Source: Oligoflexia bacterium
GTDB taxonomy: Bacteria; Bdellovibrionota; Bdellovibrionia; Bdellovibrionales; UBA1609
Direction of reading: 5' to 3'
DNA: 6,057 nucleotides
Assembly: GCA_026914095.1 (NCBI GenBank)
Contig: JAPPIY010000073.1
Span: 1 to 6,057 of the forward strand
Below, in pieces: positions 1 to 5,543 of this stretch. Numbering within the stretch: the first letter of the stretch is position 1; each line of letters starts with the position of its first letter. The translations under genes and the position numbers were made by a program. Below the pieces are notes generated by a model. The model had not been told where the DNA came from, did not search any database, and was given only the letters and a program-made list of their open reading frames with translations.

Positions 1-283
1 CGCCTTGGACTTTAATCTGTTGGAGATTTGTATCCGTTCCGGCTGAGATTTGAGTAGCGGATGGGAGTAAAGTTTCTTTACAATGTCCAGGATCGTTTAT
101 ATGATTTCCTAAAAGAGTGATGAGGCTAATTCTTTGAGTTTTTTGCTGAGCTTGTTTGATTTTAGAGTCCATCTGGACGAAGGATTTGGTGATGCCTATC
201 AAAACAATAAGTCCAATGGCGGAGGCGACTAAGGTTCCCATAATAGAAAAGCCAGAGTTGTTTGCAAGAGGTTTGATTTTCAC
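1..283 (-). CDS. Type IV prepilin-like protein, N-terminal part (runs off left edge)
   Basis: Ninety-four codons from a GTG at 283 are open to the window edge. The product begins with a short leader (MKIKPLANNSG) followed by FSIMGTLVAS and a roughly 20-residue hydrophobic helix (about residues 12-31), then a polar helix rich in K and Q. A short basic leader ending in Gly, then Phe and a hydrophobic helix, is the layout of class III signal peptides cut and N-methylated by PilD-type prepilin peptidase; such proteins assemble into type IV pili or type II secretion pseudopili. The usual Glu at mature position 5 is Gly here (F-S-I-M-G), which is known among some minor pilins. The GTG was chosen because it gives a normal leader length; no good Shine-Dalgarno precedes it. 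The same frame stays open upstream to about 648, so the true start is uncertain. The globular C-terminal part lies outside the window, so the exact role cannot be assigned. Confidence 0.6.
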   Translation of the reverse strand, partial: MKIKPLANNSGFSIMGTLVASAIGLIVLIGITKSFVQMDSKIKQAQQKTQRISLITLLGNHINDPGHCKETLLPSATQISAGTDTNLQQIKVQG

Positions 284-603
284 AGAGCCGTTTAGAGACT
301 TTAGCAGGTTGAAGATGGTATAAAAAGAGGAGGAGGTTTTATTATTGCAGAGCTTGTTGAATGTATTGTCCGCGCGTGAAAGAGGCTGGAAGAGGCTTAT
401 TTTTATAATTTTATTGCTATAGCAAGGGAAGAGTGGAAGGAGAATTGAAAGAGTTAGAGGAGAGTTTTTTAGAGGTATAGGATTTGGTTTTATACCTGGT
501 TTGAAACAGGGTCTGGGCTTTTTGCATGAGTCTTTGTTTGCGCTGTTTTCTTTTGAGAGCCGTTTTTTTTCTTTGAGGGATAAGTTTAGCTGTTTGGTTT
601 TCT
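284..603. other. No convincing gene; minus-strand frame open but not protein-like
   Basis: No recognisable gene lies here. On the minus strand the frame of the downstream pilin-like gene is free of stop codons across the whole stretch, but the conceptual peptide is mostly K, S, N, P and L with little A, G, D, E or V, and lacks an ATG/GTG/TTG start before the GTG at 283. The minus strand is A and C rich, which by itself lowers the chance of stop codons. It could be an untranslated leader, a decayed gene, or the middle of one long interrupted ORF (see findings). Confidence 0.5.
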
Positions 604-942
604 TTAAGTTGTTGAAATTACTTGGAAAACTAGATATTGAGGGGGGGGTATTTTTAATAAATATTTAGAAGCGCGATAAAGAGAGGAAAGCTCATTTGGA
701 GTTATAAGCTTACAAAAAAAAGTTTTTTGTAAAGACTTGATACTACGACAATCCACATCTAAATATAAGGTTAGAGTTGGCAGTTTATACCTTTTAAAAG
801 ATTGTATTAAAAGCTTGTAATTTTTTAAGAAAGAGATGGATACTGAATTTTGAAGTTTTTTAAGATTCCCGTTTTTGCGTGAAGAACTCAGAGAGTCAGA
901 GCTCAAATAAAAGGGCTGTCCTTTTCTTGTCAGAAATTTCAT
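604..942 (-). CDS. Hypothetical 112-residue protein, doubtful
   Basis: The family is not recognised. The ATG at 942 is preceded by an excellent Shine-Dalgarno, AGGAGG, five bases upstream, which is the main reason to list it. The product is rich in K, S and L, strongly basic, with only about eleven A, D, E, G or V residues in 112, which is unusual for a real globular protein. There is no clear membrane segment or signal peptide. Near the 3' end the codons CCC CCC CCT form an eight-C run (648-641). A tract one base longer or two shorter would switch reading into the frame that continues to the pilin-like gene. It lies divergently from liuB with 242 bases between the starts, and points the same way as the pilin-like gene. 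It may be a genuine small gene, the remnant of a longer one, or a chance ORF. Confidence 0.35.
   Translation of the reverse strand: MKFLTRKGQPFYLSSDSLSSSRKNGNLKKLQNSVSISFLKNYKLLIQSFKRYKLPTLTLYLDVDCRSIKSLQKTFFCKLITPNELSSLYRASKYLLKIPPPQYLVFQVISTT
641..648. repeat. Homopolymer tract, eight G (plus) / eight C (minus)
   Basis: A run of eight G on the plus strand lies inside the 3' end of the minus-strand ORF at 942-604. Runs of this length are prone to slipped-strand errors in replication and in sequencing. Here a change in length would alter which downstream frame is joined. Confidence 0.7.
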
Positions 943-947
943 AAAAG

Positions 948-953
948 CCTCCT
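948..953 (-). promoter_or_regulatory. Strong Shine-Dalgarno for the 942 start
   Basis: Read on the minus strand the sequence is AGGAGG, five bases before ATG at 942-940. It is the best ribosome binding site in the window and the main argument that translation does begin here. Confidence 0.55.
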
Positions 954-1020
954 CAGCTATTGAATCCTAATCTTATATTAGTTTATCCTATTTTACGAGA
1001 ATTTAAAGCTATTTTATTTT

Positions 1021-1051
1021 TTGAACAATAAAAAAGCGGGAACTATATACT
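1021..1051 (+). promoter_or_regulatory. Possible promoter for liuB (weak)
   Basis: TTGAAC at 1021-1026 (4 of 6 to a sigma-70 -35 box) precedes overlapping -10 candidates: TATATA at 1044-1049 with a 17-base spacer, or TATACT at 1046-1051 (5 of 6) with a 19-base spacer. The divergent intergenic region is A+T rich, so chance matches are likely. No clear LiuR- or PsrA-type operator palindrome was found between this site and the liuB start. Confidence 0.25.
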
Positions 1052-1184
1052 TGACTGAAGTATTGTCTTTTTGATCGCCCTATTTTTAAAAAGAGCCTGA
1101 AAGATTTAAAACCGGAATTTTCAAACAGTATCCGTGTAAAAGAAAGAGCTTGTTATTTAAGGAAAAATCAGTCATAAAAAAAGT

Positions 1185-2747
1185 ATGATTTTAGAGCCTC
1201 TTATTGATCCCTCTTCCTCTGAATTTAAAACGAATCAGTCGGTTATGCGGGCGCGAATGGCTGAACTGAAAAAAAGACAGTCGGCCGTTTATTCTCAAGG
1301 GGAAAAATCTGTGGGAAAGAAACTGTCTGTTCGTCAAAGGATTGAGCTTTTAAAAGATCCTCAAACGGAGTTTTTAGAGCTTTCCTCATTGGCGGGATAT
1401 AAGGTTTATGGCGAAAACTCTCCCGCAGGCGCTGGCTTGGTAACAGGGGTGGCTCAAATTTCAGGGTGGGAATGTATGATTGTCGCTAACAATCCCGCAG
1501 TCAAAGGGGGAACTTACTACCCTCTCACCGTGAAAAAACATTTAAGAGCGCAGGAAATTGCTTTGGAAAACAAACTGCCTTGTCTTTATCTGGTGGATAG
1601 CGGAGGGGCTTTTTTGCCGCTTCAAGCGGAGGTGTTTCCCGATAGAGATCATTTTGGCCGTATTTTTTACAATCAAGCGAGACTGTCGGCTTTAGGAATC
1701 AGTCAAATTTCTATTGTGTTGGGAAGTTGCACAGCTGGGGGGGCTTATGTGCCGGCCATGTCAGACGAAAATGTGATTGTCAAAAATCAAGGCACTGTGT
1801 TTTTAGGGGGCCCTCCTTTGGTGTTAGCGGCGACTGGGGAAAAAGTGAGCGATGAAGAATTAGGGGGAGGCGAACTGCATTGTAAAACTTCTGGAGTTTG
1901 TGATCATTTGGCTCTCACAGAAGAATCCGCTCTAAAAAAGGCGCGTCAAATTGTCTCTCGCTTAAAAAATGAAGACAAAAAGCCCTATTTTCAAAAAGAG
2001 CCTAAAGAGCCTCTTTATCCTTTAGAAAATTTGTATGGAATGATTCCTCCCAATTTAAAAACCCCTTTTGATATGAGAAATATTTTGTCTTTTATTTTAG
2101 ACGGCAGTGAGTTTGAGGAGTTTAAACCGGAGTATGATAAAAGTCTTTTAACAGGCTGGGCTTATATTTGCGGCTCTTTAGTGGGTGTTTTAGCCAACAA
2201 TGGGGTTTTATTTTCAGAAAGCGCCTTAAAAGCGGTTCATTTTATTGATTTGTGTGACAGCCGGGGCATCCCTTTGATCTTTTTTCAAAACATCACAGGT
2301 TTTATGGTGGGCCGGCAGTATGAGCAAGGGGGTATCGCTAAACATGGGGCTAAAATGGTAACAGCGGTGAGTTTAGCCAGAGTGCCTAAATTTACTGTGA
2401 TAGCCGGGGGATCTTTTGGGGCTGGCAATTATGGCTTGTGCGGGCGGGCTTATCAGCCGCGTTTGTTGTGGATTTGGCCTTCCGCGCGAATTTCTGTTAT
2501 GGGGGGAGAGCAGGCAGGCAGTGTCTTATGGACTTTAAAAAAAGGGACAGGAGCTAAGGAGGAGGAAATCAAAAAACCGATTTTAGAAAAATATGAAAAA
2601 GAAAGTGATCCTTATTACGCAACGGCAAGGCTTTGGGACGATGGTTTGATCGATCCTTTAGAGACAAGAAAAGTTTTGGCTATGGGCTTAAGCTTAGCGG
2701 GAAAGGCGGAGCTTCTTCCTCAAAAAAAAGGCATCTATAGAATGTGA
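1185..2747 (+). CDS. liuB: Methylcrotonyl-CoA carboxylase, carboxyltransferase (beta) subunit
   Basis: This 520-residue protein is the carboxyltransferase half of biotin-dependent 3-methylcrotonyl-CoA carboxylase. It moves the carboxyl group from biotin to 3-methylcrotonyl-CoA, giving 3-methylglutaconyl-CoA in leucine breakdown, in the cytoplasm. The match to the MCC-beta group within the acyl-CoA carboxylases is strong along the whole length: YYPLTVKKHLRAQEIAL (111-127), VDSGGAFLPLQ (137-147), VFPDRDHFGR (150-159), the oxyanion-loop stretch GSCTAGGAYVPAMSDE (180-195), NITGFMVGRQYE (369-380), GGSFGAGNYGLCGRAY (408-423) and ARISVMGGEQAG (434-445). Family members are about 535 residues, so it is full length and looks active. 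The ATG gives the expected N-terminus and an in-frame TAA at 1158 blocks a longer one, but the nearest Shine-Dalgarno-like AAGGA lies 21 bases upstream, so initiation may be weak. Its biotin carboxylase partner is not in the window. A seven-G run (1737-1743) in its core is in frame. Confidence 0.95.
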   Translation: MILEPLIDPSSSEFKTNQSVMRARMAELKKRQSAVYSQGEKSVGKKLSVRQRIELLKDPQTEFLELSSLAGYKVYGENSPAGAGLVTGVAQISGWECMIVANNPAVKGGTYYPLTVKKHLRAQEIALENKLPCLYLVDSGGAFLPLQAEVFPDRDHFGRIFYNQARLSALGISQISIVLGSCTAGGAYVPAMSDENVIVKNQGTVFLGGPPLVLAATGEKVSDEELGGGELHCKTSGVCDHLALTEESALKKARQIVSRLKNEDKKPYFQKEPKEPLYPLENLYGMIPPNLKTPFDMRNILSFILDGSEFEEFKPEYDKSLLTGWAYICGSLVGVLANNGVLFSESALKAVHFIDLCDSRGIPLIFFQNITGFMVGRQYEQGGIAKHGAKMVTAVSLARVPKFTVIAGGSFGAGNYGLCGRAYQPRLLWIWPSARISVMGGEQAGSVLWTLKKGTGAKEEEIKKPILEKYEKESDPYYATARLWDDGLIDPLETRKVLAMGLSLAGKAELLPQKKGIYRM

Positions 2748-2780
2748 GAAAAAACATTGGTAAAACAACAAAGTTAAAGT

Positions 2781-2876
2781 TATACTGATCCTGTTTGAGT
2801 TTTCCAGTTTTAGTGAGAGATTCCCGCTTGCGCGGGAATGACGGTCAAACTGGAAAACCTAAACAGGATCGGTATA
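2781..2876. repeat. Nested inverted-repeat element with 30-base arms
   Basis: The arms 2781-2810 and 2847-2876 are inverted repeats. In the core 29 positions, 26 pair as Watson-Crick. Of the three exceptions, two are T/G oppositions that would be G-U pairs in RNA, leaving one A/C mismatch. The 36-base centre holds a second hairpin (ATTCCCGC, loop TTGC, GCGGGAAT at 2820-2839). The whole element fills the gap between liuB (stop at 2747) and the HEPN gene. It has no ORF and no T tract, so it is not a classic terminator. It looks like a miniature inverted-repeat or REP-type composite; an RNA-level role in limiting read-through or stabilising the liuB message is possible but inferred. Confidence 0.85.
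2818..2846 (-). repeat. REP-like hairpin repeat, copy 1
   Basis: Read on the minus strand this is GACCGTCATT followed by CCCGCGCAAGCGGGAATCT. It matches the plus-strand repeat at 5498-5526 at 25 of 29 positions. It forms an eight-pair stem with loop GCAA. It sits in the loop of the larger inverted repeat at 2781-2876. Short palindromes of this type are scattered through many proteobacterial genomes, often mobilised by RAYT-type transposases; none is visible here. Confidence 0.75.
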
Positions 2877-2973
2877 TATGTGTTTTTATATGCTGGACTT
2901 TCTTTGGTTTAGCGCTTAAAATTAAACTTATTTTAGATTTTTTTATAGAGTTTTAAAGAGGGAATAAGATTTT

Positions 2974-3405
2974 GTGATAAAAAAACAGGATTTGAATATA
3001 GATTATTTTTCCCGCTGTATTAAAGTTTTAGATTCAGCCTATCAGTCTATTAAACGATCTGATATTAAAAAAATAGATTATGACATTTACCGTTCAGCCT
3101 GCATTAAAGAGTTTGAGATCATTTTAGAACAGTGCGGACATTTATTAAAAAAAAGATTGGGAGAGTTTGTTGCTGTAAAAAAACAATTGGATAAATTGAA
3201 TTTCAAAGATATTTTTCGCTATTCTGCTAAACATGGTTTAATTAGCTCACAAAGCAGTGAAAAATGGCTTATTTTTCGTGATAAGAGAAATAATACAGCC
3301 CATCATTATGGAGAGCATTTTGCAGAGGAGATTTTAGAGATTGTTCCTGAGTTTATTACAGAGGCTAGAAAAATTGAGAGACTTTTAAAAAACAATGAAA
3401 GATAA
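2974..3405 (+). CDS. HEPN protein, HI0074 family (toxin-type partner of an MNT)
   Basis: This 143-residue, mostly helical protein matches the HI0074 family, once called nucleotidyltransferase substrate-binding proteins (NTase_sub_bind) and now placed in the HEPN superfamily. Diagnostic stretches are IKEFEIILEQCGHLLKKRL (44-62), NFKDIFRYSAKHGLI (76-90) and KWLIFRDKRNNTAHHYG (97-113). The last holds R105-NNTA-H110-H-Y112, an exact RX4HXY motif. In studied HEPN/MNT pairs R and H belong to the RNase site and the tyrosine is adenylylated by the MNT partner to silence it. Start: GTG with GAGGGA ten bases upstream (2958-2963). Its stop overlaps the next gene by 11 nt, so the two are probably translationally coupled. 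A hand count of one 60-base line gives 19 G+C here (3001-3060) against 26 in liuB (1501-1560), a small sample that fits separate ancestry. RNase activity is inferred from the motif. Confidence 0.85.
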   Translation: MIKKQDLNIDYFSRCIKVLDSAYQSIKRSDIKKIDYDIYRSACIKEFEIILEQCGHLLKKRLGEFVAVKKQLDKLNFKDIFRYSAKHGLISSQSSEKWLIFRDKRNNTAHHYGEHFAEEILEIVPEFITEARKIERLLKNNER

Positions 3406-4498
3406 AAAAATAAAACTGTCAATAAAATATAAAAAGCAAATCATTTGTCTTTTTGAAAAACATGCGTCTGATGTAGAAGTGTGGGCTTATGGAAGCCGGG
3501 TGAGCGGAGACTGCCACTCTGGCAGTGACTTGGATTTGGTTTTAAGAGCTGAGAAATTAAATAAAATTCAGCCGGAAAAAATGAATAATTTAATAGAGGC
3601 TTTTACCGAATCTAATATTCCCTTTTTAGTGGAGTTGAGAGATTGGGCTAGACTCTCCGATAGTTTTAAGAAAGAGATTGAATCCAATTATGTTGTTTTG
3701 TTTAAACCAGCTGTATCAGTAGATTATTTTGAAATTAACGAAAAATTTTGGAATAATTGGTCAAAGCAAAAAGGCCCTTGGAGTCGAAAATACTCTTCAA
3801 AAAGAATGCAAGAAGCCAGACAGGGTCATGTGGATATTGCTCCGCCGGGCTGGCTTCCTAAAAATTTGAAGGATTTGAATATTCTCGGTTTAGCGGCTGG
3901 AGGCGGTCAGCAAATGCCTCTTTTATCTGCTGGGGGAGCGCATGTCACTTCCTTTGATTTTTCAGAAGAGCAATTAAAAAGAGATCGGGAAGTTTGTAAA
4001 GAAGAAGGGCTGAAAATAAAAACTCAAAAGGGAAATATGGAAGACCTTAGTATTTTTTCAAGTGAAAGTTTTGATATTGTTATCAACCCGGTCTCTACAT
4101 GTTTTACAGCTAATGTCAGAAAAGTATATAAAGAAGTTTATAGAGTTTTAAAAACTGGGGGCTGTTTTTTAACTAGTTTTATGAATCCGGTGTTCTATGC
4201 TCTCAATCAAGATCATGATCAAATAAAAGAAATGAGGCTGGTCAATCTCATTCCTTATTCCGATGTGAAATCTCTTTCTAAAAAAGAAATAGAAGAAATC
4301 ATAAAAGATAAAGATTCTCTTGAATTTGGACATTCTCTAAGCGATTTAATTGGAGGGCAAACTGATTTAGGCTTTAAAATAATGGAGTTTCGTGAATACA
4401 AATGGAAAGATTTTGGGAGAGGTAAAGAATTTGATCATCCTATTGACACAATCTTGCCGACATTTATTTCTACGAAAGCTGTTAAAAGCTCTAATTAG
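3395..4498 (+). CDS. MNT nucleotidyltransferase (HI0073 type) fused to class I SAM-dependent methyltransferase
   Basis: One 367-residue ORF carries two complete domains. Residues about 1-106 are a HI0073-like minimal nucleotidyltransferase: VWAYGSRVSGDCHSGSDLDLVL (29-50, cited by key residues G33 S34, D45, D47) is an exact GSX10DXD site. The third acidic position, usually Asp in VDLLDW-type strands, is Glu80. Residues about 108-367 match a class I SAM methyltransferase family: GPWSRK (127-132), motif I LGLAAGGGQQMPLL (164-177), acidic strand VTSFDFS (184-190), GNMEDLS (213-219), FDIVINPVS (226-234), VYRVLKTGGCFL (248-259), IPYSD (286-290), LEFGHSLSDLIGGQ (309-322) and PTFISTKA (355-362). No motif is lost and the join is clean. 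The MNT half is expected to adenylylate the HEPN partner encoded just upstream. The methyl acceptor is unknown; the family has no firm substrate assignment that I can give. Start ATG lies inside the HEPN 3' end. The fusion is the odd feature; each half alone is common. Confidence 0.88.
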   Translation: MKDKKIKLSIKYKKQIICLFEKHASDVEVWAYGSRVSGDCHSGSDLDLVLRAEKLNKIQPEKMNNLIEAFTESNIPFLVELRDWARLSDSFKKEIESNYVVLFKPAVSVDYFEINEKFWNNWSKQKGPWSRKYSSKRMQEARQGHVDIAPPGWLPKNLKDLNILGLAAGGGQQMPLLSAGGAHVTSFDFSEEQLKRDREVCKEEGLKIKTQKGNMEDLSIFSSESFDIVINPVSTCFTANVRKVYKEVYRVLKTGGCFLTSFMNPVFYALNQDHDQIKEMRLVNLIPYSDVKSLSKKEIEEIIKDKDSLEFGHSLSDLIGGQTDLGFKIMEFREYKWKDFGRGKEFDHPIDTILPTFISTKAVKSSN

Positions 4499-4505
4499 CA
4501 GGTTA

Positions 4506-4540
4506 TACAAATAATTTTAAACTATTAAAAATTATTTGTA
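4506..4540. terminator. A+T-only hairpin after the MNT-methyltransferase gene
   Basis: TACAAATAATTTT (4506-4518) and its exact reverse complement (4528-4540) form a perfect 13-pair stem with a nine-base loop, eight bases after the stop codon. The stem has one G-C pair and is followed by AATTTATGATTTT rather than a clean T run, so it is not a typical intrinsic terminator. Its position suggests transcript end formation or a boundary of the cassette. Confidence 0.4.
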
Positions 4541-4672
4541 AATTTATGATTTTAAGTGGATAATTTGCAAGAAAGCGGTTTAAAAGGTTTAAAACTTGAA
4601 CAGTAGAGCTTTTTTAGGGCTGGCTAGATTACATGAGATTTTAAATACAATCAGTGAGATTGTGAGGGAATT
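4541..4672 (+). promoter_or_regulatory. Leader of liuC with Shine-Dalgarno and weak promoter matches
   Basis: GAGGG at 4664-4668 lies four bases before the liuC ATG at 4673, a close but usable ribosome site. TACAAT at 4646-4651 matches a -10 box at 5 of 6 but has no good -35 at the right distance. TTGCAA (4565-4570) with TTTAAA (4588-4593) has 17-base spacing but only 4 of 6 in each box. The region suggests liuC may have its own transcription start, now separated from liuB. Confidence 0.25.
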
Positions 4673-5469
4673 ATGTCAATTATAAAAGTAAAAAAAACAA
4701 AAGAAAACAAACTGGCTCATTTAGAGCTTAATCTGCCTAAAAAAAGAAATATATTATCTGTCCAGATGATACAGGCGCTGACGGATTCATTGGAGCGGTT
4801 GAGTCAAGATTCTCAAGTTCATGCGCTTATTTTATCTGGGGCTGGCGAGCATTTTTGCGCCGGCGGGGATCTTCGATGGATGCGTCTTCCAGAAAACAGC
4901 TCTGATTTGGAAAATATCAATCAAGTGAAACTGTTGTCCAGACTGTTTAATAAACTTGCAAAATTTCCTTGCCCTATAATAGGGGACATTAAGGGCGCTG
5001 TTTTTGGAGGGGGGTTGGGGGAGGCTTAGGCTTGGTGGCTTTGTGTGATATCGCCGTGGCTCATAAAGAATCTCTGTTTTGTTTTAGTGAGTTAAAGTTG
5101 GCTTTGATACCTTCCCTCATCGCTCCTTATGTTTTGCAGAAAATGCCTCATGCCAAAGTGAGAGAGCTTATGCTGTCGGCTCGTGTTTTTAAAGCGGAAG
5201 AGGCTTTGCAGTCTCATTTGATTCATTTCTCGGGGACGGATGAGGAGCGCGCAGACTATATTGAAAAACTGACACAGCAAATTTTAAGCTATGACAGAAC
5301 GGCTTTAAAGCAGTGCAAGAAGCTTTTAAACACAATACCTTTTCTGTCTCCGCAGGAAAGGAATGATTACTGTGTTCAAGCTTTAGCTGAAAGAAGAAAG
5401 AGCGCTGAAGTTGTAAAAAATATTAACAAATTTTTAAAATCTCGCGCGCTGAAAAAACAAAAAAGCTAA
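4673..5469 (+). pseudogene. liuC: Enoyl-CoA hydratase family, methylglutaconyl-CoA hydratase-like, interrupted
   Basis: Two reading frames together make one crotonase-fold protein. Codons 4673-5029 encode the first 118 residues, with SGAGEHFCAGGDLRWMR (55-71; oxyanion loop and the DLRWM typical of LiuC-type hydratases) and GAVFGGGLG (108-116), then GEA-stop. From 5032 another frame continues LVALCDIAVA, FCFSELKLALIPSLIAPYV and a normal C-terminal tail. LiuC hydrates 3-methylglutaconyl-CoA to HMG-CoA, the step after LiuB. Joining FGGGLG directly to LVALCD restores the family spacing (six residues between GGG and CD) only if 11 nt are removed. So this looks like a true 11-nt expansion, not a one-base sequencing slip. 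The insert area is G rich (six and five G) and contains AGGCTT twice in tandem (5022-5033). It is probably inactive. Alternatives are two-fragment expression by restart at TTG 5032, or an assembly error. Confidence 0.82.
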
Positions 5470-5481
5470 GTCCTCTGCAAG

Positions 5482-5526
5482 CAGTCATTCCTGTAAGGAC
5501 AGTCATTCCTGCGAAAGCAGGAATCT
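5482..5526 (+). repeat. REP-like hairpin repeat, copy 2, with a partial tandem copy
   Basis: The full copy at 5498-5526 matches copy 1 (minus strand 2846-2818) at 25 of 29 positions. It forms ATTCCTGC / GCAGGAAT (5505-5512 with 5517-5524) around a GAAA loop, followed by CTTTTT. CAGTCATTCCTG also occurs just upstream at 5482-5493, a truncated tandem copy. The repeat lies between the convergent liuC and HEAT-like genes and, with its T run, could terminate plus-strand transcription from liuC. Confidence 0.75.
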
Positions 5527-5543
5527 TTTTCAAAACCGATTAT

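Noticed and set aside
1051..1086. Promoter TTGACT with TATTTT upstream of liuB
   Set aside because: The spacer is 24 bases, too long for sigma-70. The pair at 1021-1051 fits better, though still weakly.
2781..2876. CRISPR-like repeat or attachment site
   Set aside because: There is a single inverted unit with no array of spaced direct repeats, and no integrase or tRNA gene nearby.
5001..5030. Programmed -1 ribosomal frameshift in liuC
   Set aside because: No X XXY YYZ heptamer is in register. A -1 slip on the G run would give four extra residues in a conserved loop, and no downstream pseudoknot is obvious. A mutation explains it better.
5092..5280. 62-codon minus-strand ORF opposite liuC
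   Set aside because: It lies antisense within the clearly homologous second half of the hydratase; no ribosome site or family resemblance.
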